A DNA stretch of 64,000 bases, taken from positions 91,383,459 through 91,447,458 of the forward strand of contig NC_065879.2 of the NCBI RefSeq assembly GCF_932274485.2, written 5' to 3'. The notes under the pieces are model-generated. The model saw nothing but the letters and a program-made list of their open reading frames with translations. It was not told where the DNA came from and ran no database searches. The translations under genes were made by a program, and so were the position numbers. How positions within the stretch are numbered: the stretch's first letter is position 1; every line of letters starts with the position of its first letter. Shown piece by piece: positions 23,001-35,550 of this stretch. This stretch comes from Patella vulgata (Eukaryota > Mollusca > Gastropoda > Patellidae).

Positions 23001-26000
23001 GGCACTATGATCTACTCTTATATCAAATTCCAACAAGGGATCTTTTAAGTGCACGCCAATATATACACGGAGCCTTGGTTGTTCGTCCCATCCGAACGAC
23101 TAGACAGCTGTCCTTATCAAGGCCGCCGTCCTAAGCTATTGGCAAGGGGAAACCGACTCAGTATTGTATTTGGGAAACAACGTATAGCTACTCATCTCAT
23201 AAAGTAGGCTTGGTGAATTGATTTTTAACGATAGTTTGGTCATTGGCTATGATTCGAAACCCATCATTATGTTGATAATGTGTGGGGTAATTTTAGGTCA
23301 AAATATTTAACAATTAATTTTTCATAAGTTCGTGGATCACTGACGTTTGAGAGGATTGGTTAATCTTAAAAATTAGACGGTCGCAAAAACGTTTTCTTGC
23401 AATTCCGACCCGTTGGTAAAGTAAAAGCAGTCAGATATAGCGTTATTTATTCGATTTTCGAAAAGAAATCCCATCTTGTGCCCATCTAAAACCCAGATTT
23501 ACAGTGAGAGTGGACTGAACTGGTAATGGCCGAACCAAAGTCATTTTGGATTCCTGAATTGCGACCCGACCAGCAGCGAGCATTTCGCCCCAAAAATTTG
23601 TCGAAGTATACGGTCGGAAATGCGTTTTCCTTCTATTCCGGCTCGACAGTAGAACAGCAAGATACACTCTTATTTATGTGACTTTGGAAAGAACCACAAT
23701 ATCATTCTGTGCGGCCCACCTGAATTCAAGATTTTAGGTGAGATGGAACAGAAATAATATTGGCCGAACAAAACGTCCTGTTCAACCCAGCCGCTAACGT
23801 GAATACAATAACTCGAAGATGGTCCAATATAACTCATTATTTCTTACATTGATTTTAAATGTTTTATCCATCAGTCAGTTGTAGGATATTTCGATTCCAG
23901 AAAAATTATATCACACAAATAATGATCGAAACACGAAAACTGTCGCACAACCCAGACTAACTACAGACCAAACAGCCACGGGATTTCGGGTACTTTATTT
24001 TGCCGTATGGAATTAAAATGTTTTTGTTTTTCACAAAATATACATTATTTGTTTTATATATATATATATATACTAAGCCCCATGACCAGAAAGCATGGAT
24101 GCTCCCACCCCCCGCTCCAACGCCTATGACACACTACGTTTCACCGCTATCACTCAATTACAATCAAAAAATTTACCGTGATTCACAGCGTCGACGGATC
24201 AAAATGCTTATCCTGAACTAGTCTAGACAGAGAATGATCATCATCGACCACTATCAATGTACTTTTCCTATTAAAATAAACCTAAATTGTACCGGTTATC
24301 AACTTTCTCTTTTCAATTGCAGAAAACAATTCCATGCTTGACCAAACATTTTCCAACTCATCATTACATCTTGGTACAATCTTTAGTATAGCATTTGCTG
24401 TGGTTATTGTTATAATATTAGTTACCTGCATAATATTGTTGGTTAAAAGGAGAAGTAAGTATTTAATTTTAAAGGGTTGCAATATGGGTGGTGGGTGCGG
24501 ATTATGAGTCTACATTACAGAGGAATTAGGTAAGATTTGGATCAAGAGCCTACAGTTCTCGTTGTAATAGTTTAAAACATGAAAATATTCCACAGATCTC
24601 GGTTCCTTTCGATATTGACAAATACTGGACCGTAACGTCCGGGATTATAGACCGTTAATGTACGAAAAATCACTTTATAGGCTTGTGGACTATCTAGAGG
24701 TCACCATTTTTATTTGATTTTAAAACGCGTTCAGATAAACACCGCGACACCTTAACTATGGTTGAGTTCAAATTTCATGAAAATCAGATTGACACTTCCC
24801 GACAAAATGGACACTCGCCTTTACGACAATAGTGCAAACGCATGTAATATCACGGTTGTCGACATTCTCTAGGCCACGATGTCTGACCAATGTAAATGCT
24901 ACTTAAAATAATATAGGATATTGAATGAGGTTGATTTTGGTGCGCATCAAGAATCCCTCATATTCGATGTGACAATGAGAGGACGAACCTTATCGATTTT
25001 CCCTGTTCCTCTCGCAAAATGTTGATGTTAAATTAAATTATTAAATGATGATCGTGTTTCATTCCATTAATTATCTCGACCAATGATGTTCTAGAGAGTT
25101 GATTATGGGCTTGCCATTTGAATAAATGTCAAATTTATAATTTATGAAACATTTGCGACTAAAAAGATCTGCGATAGGAAAATTTAGCTCTTGAATAATG
25201 CATCCTTAACTGTCCCCCTGTTGATGTATTTTTATCATGCGTCATGCACTGTTAGCTGTCATGGCGGCAACTGATCAAGACAAAAGCAATTTGTCGACAA
25301 TTAAATTAGCTTATGGAGCTATCATCTAGACGCTTGGCTAATTTGTGAAAAGCACGATAGGGGTTTGTGTGATTTTGGAAAAAAAATATTGCAGATCTGA
25401 ATATTTCATGTGTACATAGTGGTGTAAAACTTTTGATTGACTATGTTCATCAGATGTAATTTACTGAATTAATAGGTACTGGTACCAACCAGTTCTTGTT
25501 AATGGCACGAATCATTAAATGAAATAAACCTGTATGTCTAACAATTAATATTTGATTTGAAACATAAAGCCTTGATGTTAATGAATAAATATGTATTATA
25601 AAATATACATAATGTGTACTAGAAGTTACTGTGTTCAAAAGTGATCTAGTAATAATAATTATGCATTTCTTTGAAAGTAATTTGCTCACTACCATTTTAG
25701 TAGTTTACAACTTTGCTTTATTTGACATGTGTATTTCATTACGAACATTAATATCGGATCTGCAATTCCTACCTGGCCTAAATGATAAAACCAATTGGGA
25801 TAAATGTGGCAGGAAACCAGATAATACTTTCTATAAAATATTTCAATCTTCTGTTTACTGTTATAAACCATAATACTTAAGTAATTATTGTCTTTTTGTT
25901 TGGTCTCTTTAGAGAGAATAACTCTAGGACTTCGCCCTTCCCTACACGGCCAACTGGAAAAAAGTTGTGGGCCATTTCTCATAATTATTCATATTACTTT

Positions 26001-29000
26001 CTGAATATTTGAAAGAACCTTCTTACACCACTATGTCTCAGATCTAGCTAATTATCATCACCCAATCGTGTACTTTTTGCGAATCTGTATTGAATTGATA
26101 TATTTTCTTGCAGAACGACATACTAGACATCTTTATAGAGCTGTACGGAATGCAGGTGGGCTTATTGTAGTTTAATTAACCTATATTTATCTTATAAAAA
26201 CTGTTTAATGTTATATAATTGATATGTATTATGTCTGATGTATAGTTCTGTATTTTAGCCTTTATTCTTGTCAATTCCTTTAAAACGAACATAAATGGTT
26301 ACAAATAGTACAGGTATGACATTGAGGGGTACGTTTAGGAAGTCATATACAATAATGGAAAAAAGTTAAATGGCCGAAATCTCCTTTTGGTACTAAAGAT
26401 TCAGTATCAAGATTTAATAAATGTATGTTGAACTGTTGTTCACAATTTCGCCAACCAAATTTGATCACTTCTATATCCACGACATTACCAGAGACCATAT
26501 ATGTCTGAGAAGTGATCAAATTTGGTTGGCGAAATTGTGAACAACAGTTCAACATACATTTATTAAATTATATATATAGTGTATTAATGGAACAGTCTAT
26601 CTGATATATAAAACCAACAATGAGTGAACACACACCCTAATTAATATGAATTATGTTTTAATAGAAGACGAAATACATCTAATACCAAGAGAAGAATCTA
26701 AAAGTAAGTGTATATTTTTATAACTGAAGATATCATGATACGCAAAGGTGAGAAACACTTCGCTAATGACCGGTCTGATCAAAGTCAACGACTCTACATT
26801 CCGTCAACCACTCATTAATTCTCACTGGACAGCCGGGCCGTCGGCGTTTATTAAAATATGGCAGGTTTGACCAGTGTAAGTTTGCGATAAAACAAATTCG
26901 ACAACCTTATTTGAATAAAGTGCTAGAGTTTGATGACTATCTTAAACCCTGGAAGGTATTCAATGGCCTGAGAAAGATAACAAATTAACGTAGAGGATAT
27001 GTTGCGATTCAAACTTTGTTCTGCAATGGGAACATCACGAAGTTCACGGATGAAGCCAATACTGCGAGACTCATACACTCATTTGTAAGTTAGATTATTG
27101 TTATAAATATCTTTGTAAGGTTCAGTTTGTCAGTGAACATCGATTTTAGTAATAGTTTTAATAATTTTAAAGCAAAGTTTAAAAGTTAAATTATGTGTGT
27201 ACATCAGTGTGAGATTTTGATTTAATGTGAATTTGAAAAACAAGATGGCAGATATTGTCCAAAATGTCCTTATTGTTCTGTTAAAGGAGCTAAATCGCTA
27301 TTCTTTCGCACCTAGAAATAGAAACAAAAGGGCCGCAAGGCATGAAATAATGTACGGTTACATGAATGTATGAATCTGATTTACATTCAATCGTTGTTTT
27401 TTATTGTAATTTCTAATCGATTATATTCGGCGAAATACGCGAAGAGTCTGGATTGAATGGCAATCTTTGGCGTCTAGCTATTCCAGTATATTCCGGTAGT
27501 ATTCTCCTGCATGGGATATGTTTAGTCTCGTTCACCGAGTTGCTTCATACATCTAGCGCTCGAAAGCATTCGTATACCAATTTTAAAATGTTCATTTTGT
27601 CTTAAATATTGGATATCAGAAGCCCAACCTTTCACGGTAAGATAACAAAAACAAATCAATGTTGATAACAAAAAAACAACAATGTTGATTTAAATTGACC
27701 ATAAGTCGTGTTTGTAATATCGAAGACCGTGGATGATATTGAGTTAAAAAACTTTGTGGAATGTGGAATATATATATATATATATAGATTCAATAAGGTG
27801 ATGGAGGATGGACATATAGTATTTAATTCATATATTATAAGATAATAATAATAATTACCTTAAAAAATTAATGGCCATAATTACATTAACTTGTTTTTCT
27901 TGTGTAACATTAACATAGGCATATAGGGTAGTCTGAGAAGAAGTTTTTGAAAAAAATGATTTTGTTTTCTAAGTTCAATATCTTGTGGAATCCTTGTGTT
28001 AACAAACACTACAGAATAAACTCTGGTGGAATACATAATAGGATAAACTAATAATGTTCCATAAAAATAAATAGAAATTTCCACACGCCCCCAAACCTTG
28101 CTAAATAAACTTCCTCGGGACACGGGAGAACCTGTTCCCGACGCCGTCCAATGTTCATCAATTTCCATTCGGAGTACACCCCCAAGGATAAAAATGCTTA
28201 GTGGGTCAACGGGCACTCCAATGTTTCACGAGACCTAGGTTTTTGTCTTACTAGAACAACTAGATACTGTCCTTCTCAGGCCTTCATCCTGCACTGAAAT
28301 AAAACTTGTGTTGAAAACAACACAAGTTAGGTGTCTCTATTTAACAACACAAACTTGTGTTGAAACAACACAAACTTGTGTTAAATATTGAAACACAAAA
28401 CTTGTGTTAAAATGTGCCAAAAAAAAAAAAAACTTCTGTTGAAACTTGTGTGAAAATCTACACAAAACGTGTGTTGAAATTTCTGAAACTTGTGTTGAAA
28501 TTTCTAAAACTTGTGTTGAAATTTCTGAAACCTGTGTGGGTTCGAACAGACTTGTGTATAACCATCAACAAAAACTTGTGTTGTATTTTCCCCCAATTTT
28601 TATCCAGTATAGCAACCTTTCCCATTCAGCAAAACTCCTTTTGCTCTGTTTAACCTGATAAATGAAGTAACACTAATTATTTTTGTTAAATTATTATTTA
28701 TTCATAAAATGATAGGAAAAAGTAAATTAATACCACCAAATCAAAAGTAAATAGACATTTTGAATGTTAACAGGAAAACAGAAATAATATTAATAAAATT
28801 GTGTTATATAATGACAAAATCCCCCATCACAAAAGCCCGGATCAAAACCACCCCCACTGCGTTCACTTTAAAGAACCCGTGACAATTGAATTATTTGACT
28901 CAATGAGAGACCTTCTGATCCAATGTGCGCATGTTAACCATTGCCCCCCCCCTCCCTGGGTTCCGTTAACCCTTTGAACCCTGAAAATATTTTGGGTGAC

Positions 29001-32000
29001 GCATATCCTACCCTGACTTTACAGCACGATTTTGCAAAAGTGACTTCATTTTAATTGGAACTAAATGTTAGGTGTGAATTTTATATTATATATGTTTATA
29101 ATTGTGTGAAATGATGGAACAATGATATTTAAGCAGAAAATTTAACTTTTATTCAATTTTATCTCCAATCCATAAACTTGGAGTTCCAATCATGCCAACA
29201 GTTTTTGAACTCTGCTAATATCGCGACCACGCCCTAAGTCCAATATTTCAATCCCCGGCCATGTACTGTAGATCAACATTTCATTATTTACAAACTGATT
29301 ACACGTACGAGTATTATCATCGCTGTCATTTTATTTGTTATTTTCGTCCGAATCTAGGGCATATTCACTTTTAAAATCGCTTCCATTGCTGTAATTCGAC
29401 CCATCAATATCTTCGCAATTATCGCTCGTTATAAGAGTTAGTGCATCCGTTGCATTTAGTCGTTTAGAACAAACAATTCAACGAAAGATTTGGCAAAACT
29501 GAAATGTAAACAAGTGGAAGGAAGTCACTATTTACAACAGACCCGGGGCAAACGGTAATTGGCGTTTTGATTGGCTATTTTGTTACTGTTAAGGAAGCGT
29601 GTCAGTAGACACGCCCACAAGCCGCAAAACAGACATTTCGGGTATATGCGCTACAACGTCAAAGCCGGTTTTGCGGCATTTCGGGTTCTAAGAGTTAAAA
29701 GAACCCTTAACAGTTGAAATATTTGATATTTGATATAAGAGTAGGTTGTAGGGCAGAATTAATAACACAGAAAACTAGGATATTAAAACCTATTTGATCT
29801 CATAAGCAATGTAAAGGTTTTTTTGTAATTCTGTAATATTTGATCTAGATTTTGTTTTCAGAAATACCTATTAGACACTTTTTGGTTTCTGACTGAATTC
29901 TACCTTCTATATTATACACAAATTTCTGGAGAGAATTAAAATATAATTGTGTTCAGATATATTTAACATTACCCCCCACCCCCACCCCCAAAAAAATAAA
30001 TTAGGTCAAATGCATTCTTTTCCAGAATTAAATTGATGGTGTAATATTCAAAAGGTGTCGTTGAGTTCCCTTGTTGTTATCATACATCATTATACTCTTC
30101 CAAGATTCTGAAAAAAAGGAATGAATTCCATCATTTTATAACTTATGCAGGGATTGTCAATATATAACACAATTTTATTGGAATTAACGTTTTCTATTAA
30201 CATTCCAAATGTCACAATGTATAAATAAACAATTTATTTTGCCACATCGAGACTGAGTCTCTATTTTGTTACAGCTTTGCATAAAACATGCCATGTTTTG
30301 TCCAGTTACAGACCCAGGCAGATTATTATGTTCAAATCGGTCAGAAGTCAGAACAAATGTCTTGAAATGTAGGATTAAAGTCAAATAATAGGGCAGCTAT
30401 TCACCCAGATCAAACATGTATTATGTCTCCAAATCTAGAATCCCTACACTTGAAATAGCAGAATATTAGGCATTGCCATAAGAAGAAAAACAAGCCAATA
30501 GGGAGGACACATTAATTAAACGCACATTTTTTTTTCAAAAGTATCGAGTAATCAAACTATACATTAAGTTTCATCACTTAATGTTCAGGTAGAATCACGA
30601 TTATCTTATGTACGTGCAAAGTTTTACTAAACTGAAATGGAATTGAATTTTATGTCACATCAGCTCAACCAGGATATATTATGCCAATAATGAGATTCTA
30701 AAATACCATAATGACAATCTTTTCTATTAGAATTGAACACTTACCCCTCCAAAACACCGAGCAGAAATCATATGTGTTCTAATTATCATTTCAGCTCTTA
30801 CTTCTTCCATTTTTTTGTGTTTTTTGACTTATTTTATTAATATTATACACATGTATGATCTTTTCCTGGGTGATTTGCTATGTCATCTAATATTGAAACT
30901 GAAAAAAATAAATACATGACATGTAATTAATTGCTAATAATATACTAACTGTGTGATTGGAAATTTAAACTGAAATATCTATCAAAAGTTTGTTTCAAAT
31001 AAATCCTCTAAAAACATTTGAATCCTGAGGAACTAACTAAGCCGTAAAAATCCATTTTATCAACCCTTGTTTGTCATGTGACTGGACTGTCAAAGTAATA
31101 TGAAGAGAGCCATGATTTTGTTTTCTAAGTTCAATATCTTGTGGAATCCTTGTGTTAAAAAACACTACAGAATAAACTCTGGTGGAATACATAATAGGAT
31201 AAACTAATAATGTTCAATCAAAATAAATAGAAATTTCCATACGTCTCCAAACCTTGCTAAATAAACTTCCCCGGGACACGGGAGAACCTGTTCCCGGCGC
31301 CATCCAATGTTCATCAATTTCCATTCGGAGTACACCCCCAAGGATAGAAATGCCCAGTGGGACAACGTGCACTACCATGTGTCACGAGACCTAGATTTTG
31401 GTCTTACCAGAACAACTAGATACTGTCCTTGTCAGGCCTTCATCCTGCATCAATGGTATTTATAAATATATGGAGGACAGAATAAATCACAATTTTCAAT
31501 TCACTTTCGCATGTATTTATTTACATAATAAATTTCTCTTGTGTGCATATAACATTCTGGCGTTGCGATAGTAATTTATCTGTGTATTGATATATATACA
31601 TTTATAAAAAAAAATTAACTTAAAGGACGGCTATAGCAAAGGTACAAATTATTTCAGGTTCGTCAAGACGGATCACACGCATTGATACCTGTCTAATCGA
31701 AATAATGACGGAAAACCTGTCCTGTTTACTAGAATATTTTTCTAAAGGAGGTATTTTGGACGAGAACGACGTTGAAGATGTTAAAGTAGCCGAGAAGAAG
31801 AGCACAGCTGATGGCGCAGAGAAACTGGTTGATATTTTACAACGTCGTGATCAAAATGTTGTAGTTGTAATAACGGCCGCGTTAGAAGCATGTTATCTTC
31901 TCCCAGCTGTTGAGAAACTAAAACAAGGTATGAAAAACAAAATAAAATTCTAATTTTGGGTATTCATATTTAAAGCTAATATGTATACCCTAAAAACAAA

Positions 32001-35000
32001 TTATTCACCACTGCGCATTCGTTTTTGCGGACTTCTATTACCATAATATGATAAAACTAAAAACATGATATAGCTATTTGAGGTTACACTGAGTTCCATT
32101 CGGTATTTTAACAGTTAACGTATCTGTTTATCAACCAGTAAGAACAATCCTACATTATTTGTTTAAACTTGAATTAAAAAAAAATTCAATGAAGAATTAT
32201 TCTTCTGAAGTTGGATCTATTTTAAAACGAAAATATTAACATTGAAAAATCAACAAAATGTCTCAAATGGAATTATACATGTCAAAATGTTCTAGCATGG
32301 GCAGTGTCAAATTTTGACATTATTGCACAAGTTGCCCCCCCCCTCCCCGCGAGGGCACTTAACTGTAACAGGCTATAGTTTCACTAAAGGTGCGTTCAAA
32401 CTGGGGTTTAATCTGAATTGTATTCAGAATAAAGTCTTATTCCGGATTTAGGCGCCACACTCGCTAAAATCTGAAATAACGAATTCGCATATTTTTTTCG
32501 AATTCAATCTGGGACAACTATTCAGAATTAGGTTATTCGCAATCAAAATTTGAATGTGGGGTGCTTGATTCAGATCAACGGGTTTACCAGCTCCAGGCGT
32601 CTTGGGCTTAGTAGAGTCTAGTCTTGCATGTACTGTGTATAGTTGGACGGAAATGGCAACAAAATTTGTTGCTTTCCACCGTGCATGTATCCTGCTGAAA
32701 GGATTTTGATTATGAAATGTATCTTTGCTAGTACTGAGTCGAGAGTGAAGTGTATGTACAGACTTGTTGATGCATAGCAAACGTGACCAGAAGAGTAATT
32801 TCCTCATTCACCTTTGATTCTGGTGCAGACGAAATCGTGCCCGACGCCCAACGGCAAGATACCGAAGGTGCAAGACCCGGCGTCGCTGATGTAGCCTTGC
32901 TCGCCTCAAGAAATTAAACATTAGCAACAAAACAGACGATTACGTTATACGAATGACGGACTCACTCATCTTAGATATGAATGACCTTCACGGCTGCTTT
33001 AGGGGTGAAAAATGCCCCCCCCCCCCCCACACCTAAAAAAAGTTGTCCACCATAGTTCTAAAATACCCACTAAATTAAATACATAGCAGTCGGGGATCAT
33101 CATGTGGAGTATTGATTTCGGTACGTGGCACCTGGCACTTTAAAATGGTGTAGAAATGCTATTACACCCCCACCCCAACCCCACCACCTTCGACCCCCTA
33201 ATAGATGGGCCTTAAACCACGCATTCCATTCCTGTCCGGTTCTGAGCTTATCGTACCTAACTGACGCAACATCGGAAGAGGAATCTAGTTCTCTTAGTGA
33301 TCGAGAAGCGTCGTACCAAATAGATGGGCCTTAAACCACGCATTCCATTCCTGTCCGGTTCTGAGCTTATCGTACCTAACTGACGCAACATCGGAAGAGG
33401 AATCTAGTTCTCTTAGTGATCGAGAAGCGTCGTACCAAACGTCTGGACCTGGACATTTTCTTGACCTTGTTTGGTGGGCAGCACACCCAGTTAACCCTAT
33501 ATGGTGATACTGTTTGAGTTATATTATAAAGATGATATATAAATAACATATGATTGCGCAACGAGTACAATTTTAGTGGGGATTTGGCGCTATAGAAATG
33601 GACATTAAATTATTATAAGTATATGTATTATGTATGATGCATAGTTCTATTCTGGCTTTGATGTTACTATGACCCTGTAATAATTAATGTATTTCTATCA
33701 TTAAAATGAACCCGTCATCATTAGCCCAGTTCGGAGCAGAACAGTAGGACTTTAACCCCATTTCATTTTATTAAAATGACTATGCATAATAAATCGAAAA
33801 TAAAAAGTAGAAATGTTTCAAAATAGCGGTGAATGACAATCGGTATTATTAATATATGTATATAATAATTTTATAGAACGATTGCAATCAGATGAAACTG
33901 GTGAATTGCAAACAGAAGAACCTGACCAATTACTGAAGGACGAAACTGAACATTTACAGGTGAAAGACACTGAAAAATTACAAAAGGAAGAAACTGAAGG
34001 TAAGGTTATATTTGTAAACTTTATTTTGTTCAGCTGACAACCTATTTAAATCTCTGCGGATGTGTTCCATTTTAACGTACGACCGTCACGTGAAAATGAA
34101 AATGAGCGATAATTATTGGAATTTAAAGGAGAATACCAACGATTTTCAGCAAGGTTTCCATCAAATAATAATATAGGCAAAAATTATTCTCTCTGTAAGT
34201 TTTTGTATTAAAACCGAAAGTGGTGAATTTGGTTCAAAAGCTCGCTGGTCTCTGTAGGAAAGCATGCAGATTTGTCATATGATTGTCACCATATTATGAT
34301 CACGCATCGTCGTTTGGCTAAAAATCAGATCAAAGGGACTGTTTATTAGGATGTTATAAATAAGATATTATTTTTCATGTTTCCAGTGGGGTGTCGAACA
34401 GTGTGTACATTCTCCAAAACAAAACAAAATAACAAAGAGACATTGCGAGTGTATATCAGTATTCGGATTAAAGTTGAAACCACATTGCAAAATATCAAGT
34501 TCAATGCGGAGATACCAAAAAAGTCTTTGTATCGAAGGATGTTATTATTGTACCTACTCTGTTTTTGTTTATTAACGGTGGAGATGGCAGGTAGCACCAT
34601 AACGTCCTTTCCTACGTGGGAAGGGATGGCGGTAGACGAGATTGCCTAGCCAAAGTAAAAACACCGATGCCGTGTGTTGTCTAGTTTATTGGATAAGAGT
34701 TCAAGGATATCTCTCAAAGTCGTTATGGAATATGGTGTGACTCAAGGGTCGGGTTTAGGTCCTAATATTTACCTGTATGTCATAGATACACGGATATTTG
34801 CCTTGCCAAATTTTTCTTGAAGTGATATTGTTTGTAAAAAAATTAGCACACAGAAGACATCAGAAGTTTAAATTCCATCACTTAAAGCGAGGAGATTTGG
34901 TGCCAATCGCGGCATAATATTTTACTACTTATTGGGTGGAGTGATGACAAAAATTTAGTTTTAAGCTTATATCTGCGAAAGTGTTAACCCATGCCCCTTA

Positions 35001-35514
35001 ATCTGCTGTTCCTGAAAAAAGATCATACTTTTGTAAAATATTTATAAATTGAAATACGTATGGTCATTTTCAATAATTAATTTTTTCTATATATATATTA
35101 TAAATACATTACTAGTGAATACGCATATGATCTAAGTGAGACAAACAGTTACAATTTATATCTGCCTTTAAACGTAACGCCATCGCACTGTTTTGATCTC
35201 AAACAACAATATTTCTTTAACAATAAATGTATCACTGGTAAATTTAGGGAGTTGGTATGGTGGGCAGGACGACCTGTTAATCATTTATTTATCTATAATA
35301 TTTACTTATTTAAATTATTTATTTGAACTTTCTTTGTCAAATAATTATATATTTGACCTCCAGCAAAACGAGCCAGCGTCTTACCCACTTACTCATCAAA
35401 CAAACGATAACTAAAAGTCGTCATCCTGTAGCCTGTTATGATCAACTGTAGCTACTTCAAACGAACGATAACTAAAAGTCGTCATACTGTAACTAGTTAT
35501 GATCAACTGGTTAA

Positions 35515-35550
<36 letters not shown>

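Larger units (their letters stand above)
33510..35290. repeat. Tandem duplication unit 1 around the octapeptide exon
   Basis: Shares, in order, with 37350-39970: GTATTATGT-TGATGCATAGTTCTA, the octapeptide exon, TACGACCGTCACGTGAAAA, a foldback-arm relic, a LINE reverse-transcriptase scrap and the GCGAAAGTGTTAAC ... TTAGGG-GTTGGT-TGGT block. Diverged, so an older duplication than the one at 1-11524. Confidence 0.8.

Noticed and set aside
27955-31451. Two ~335-base direct repeats starting TG and ending CA, 2.8 kb apart, as LTRs of a retroelement
   Set aside because: No retroelement coding lies between them, no short target duplication flanks them, and their 3' part matches SINE-A. A composite repeat or small duplication explains them better.
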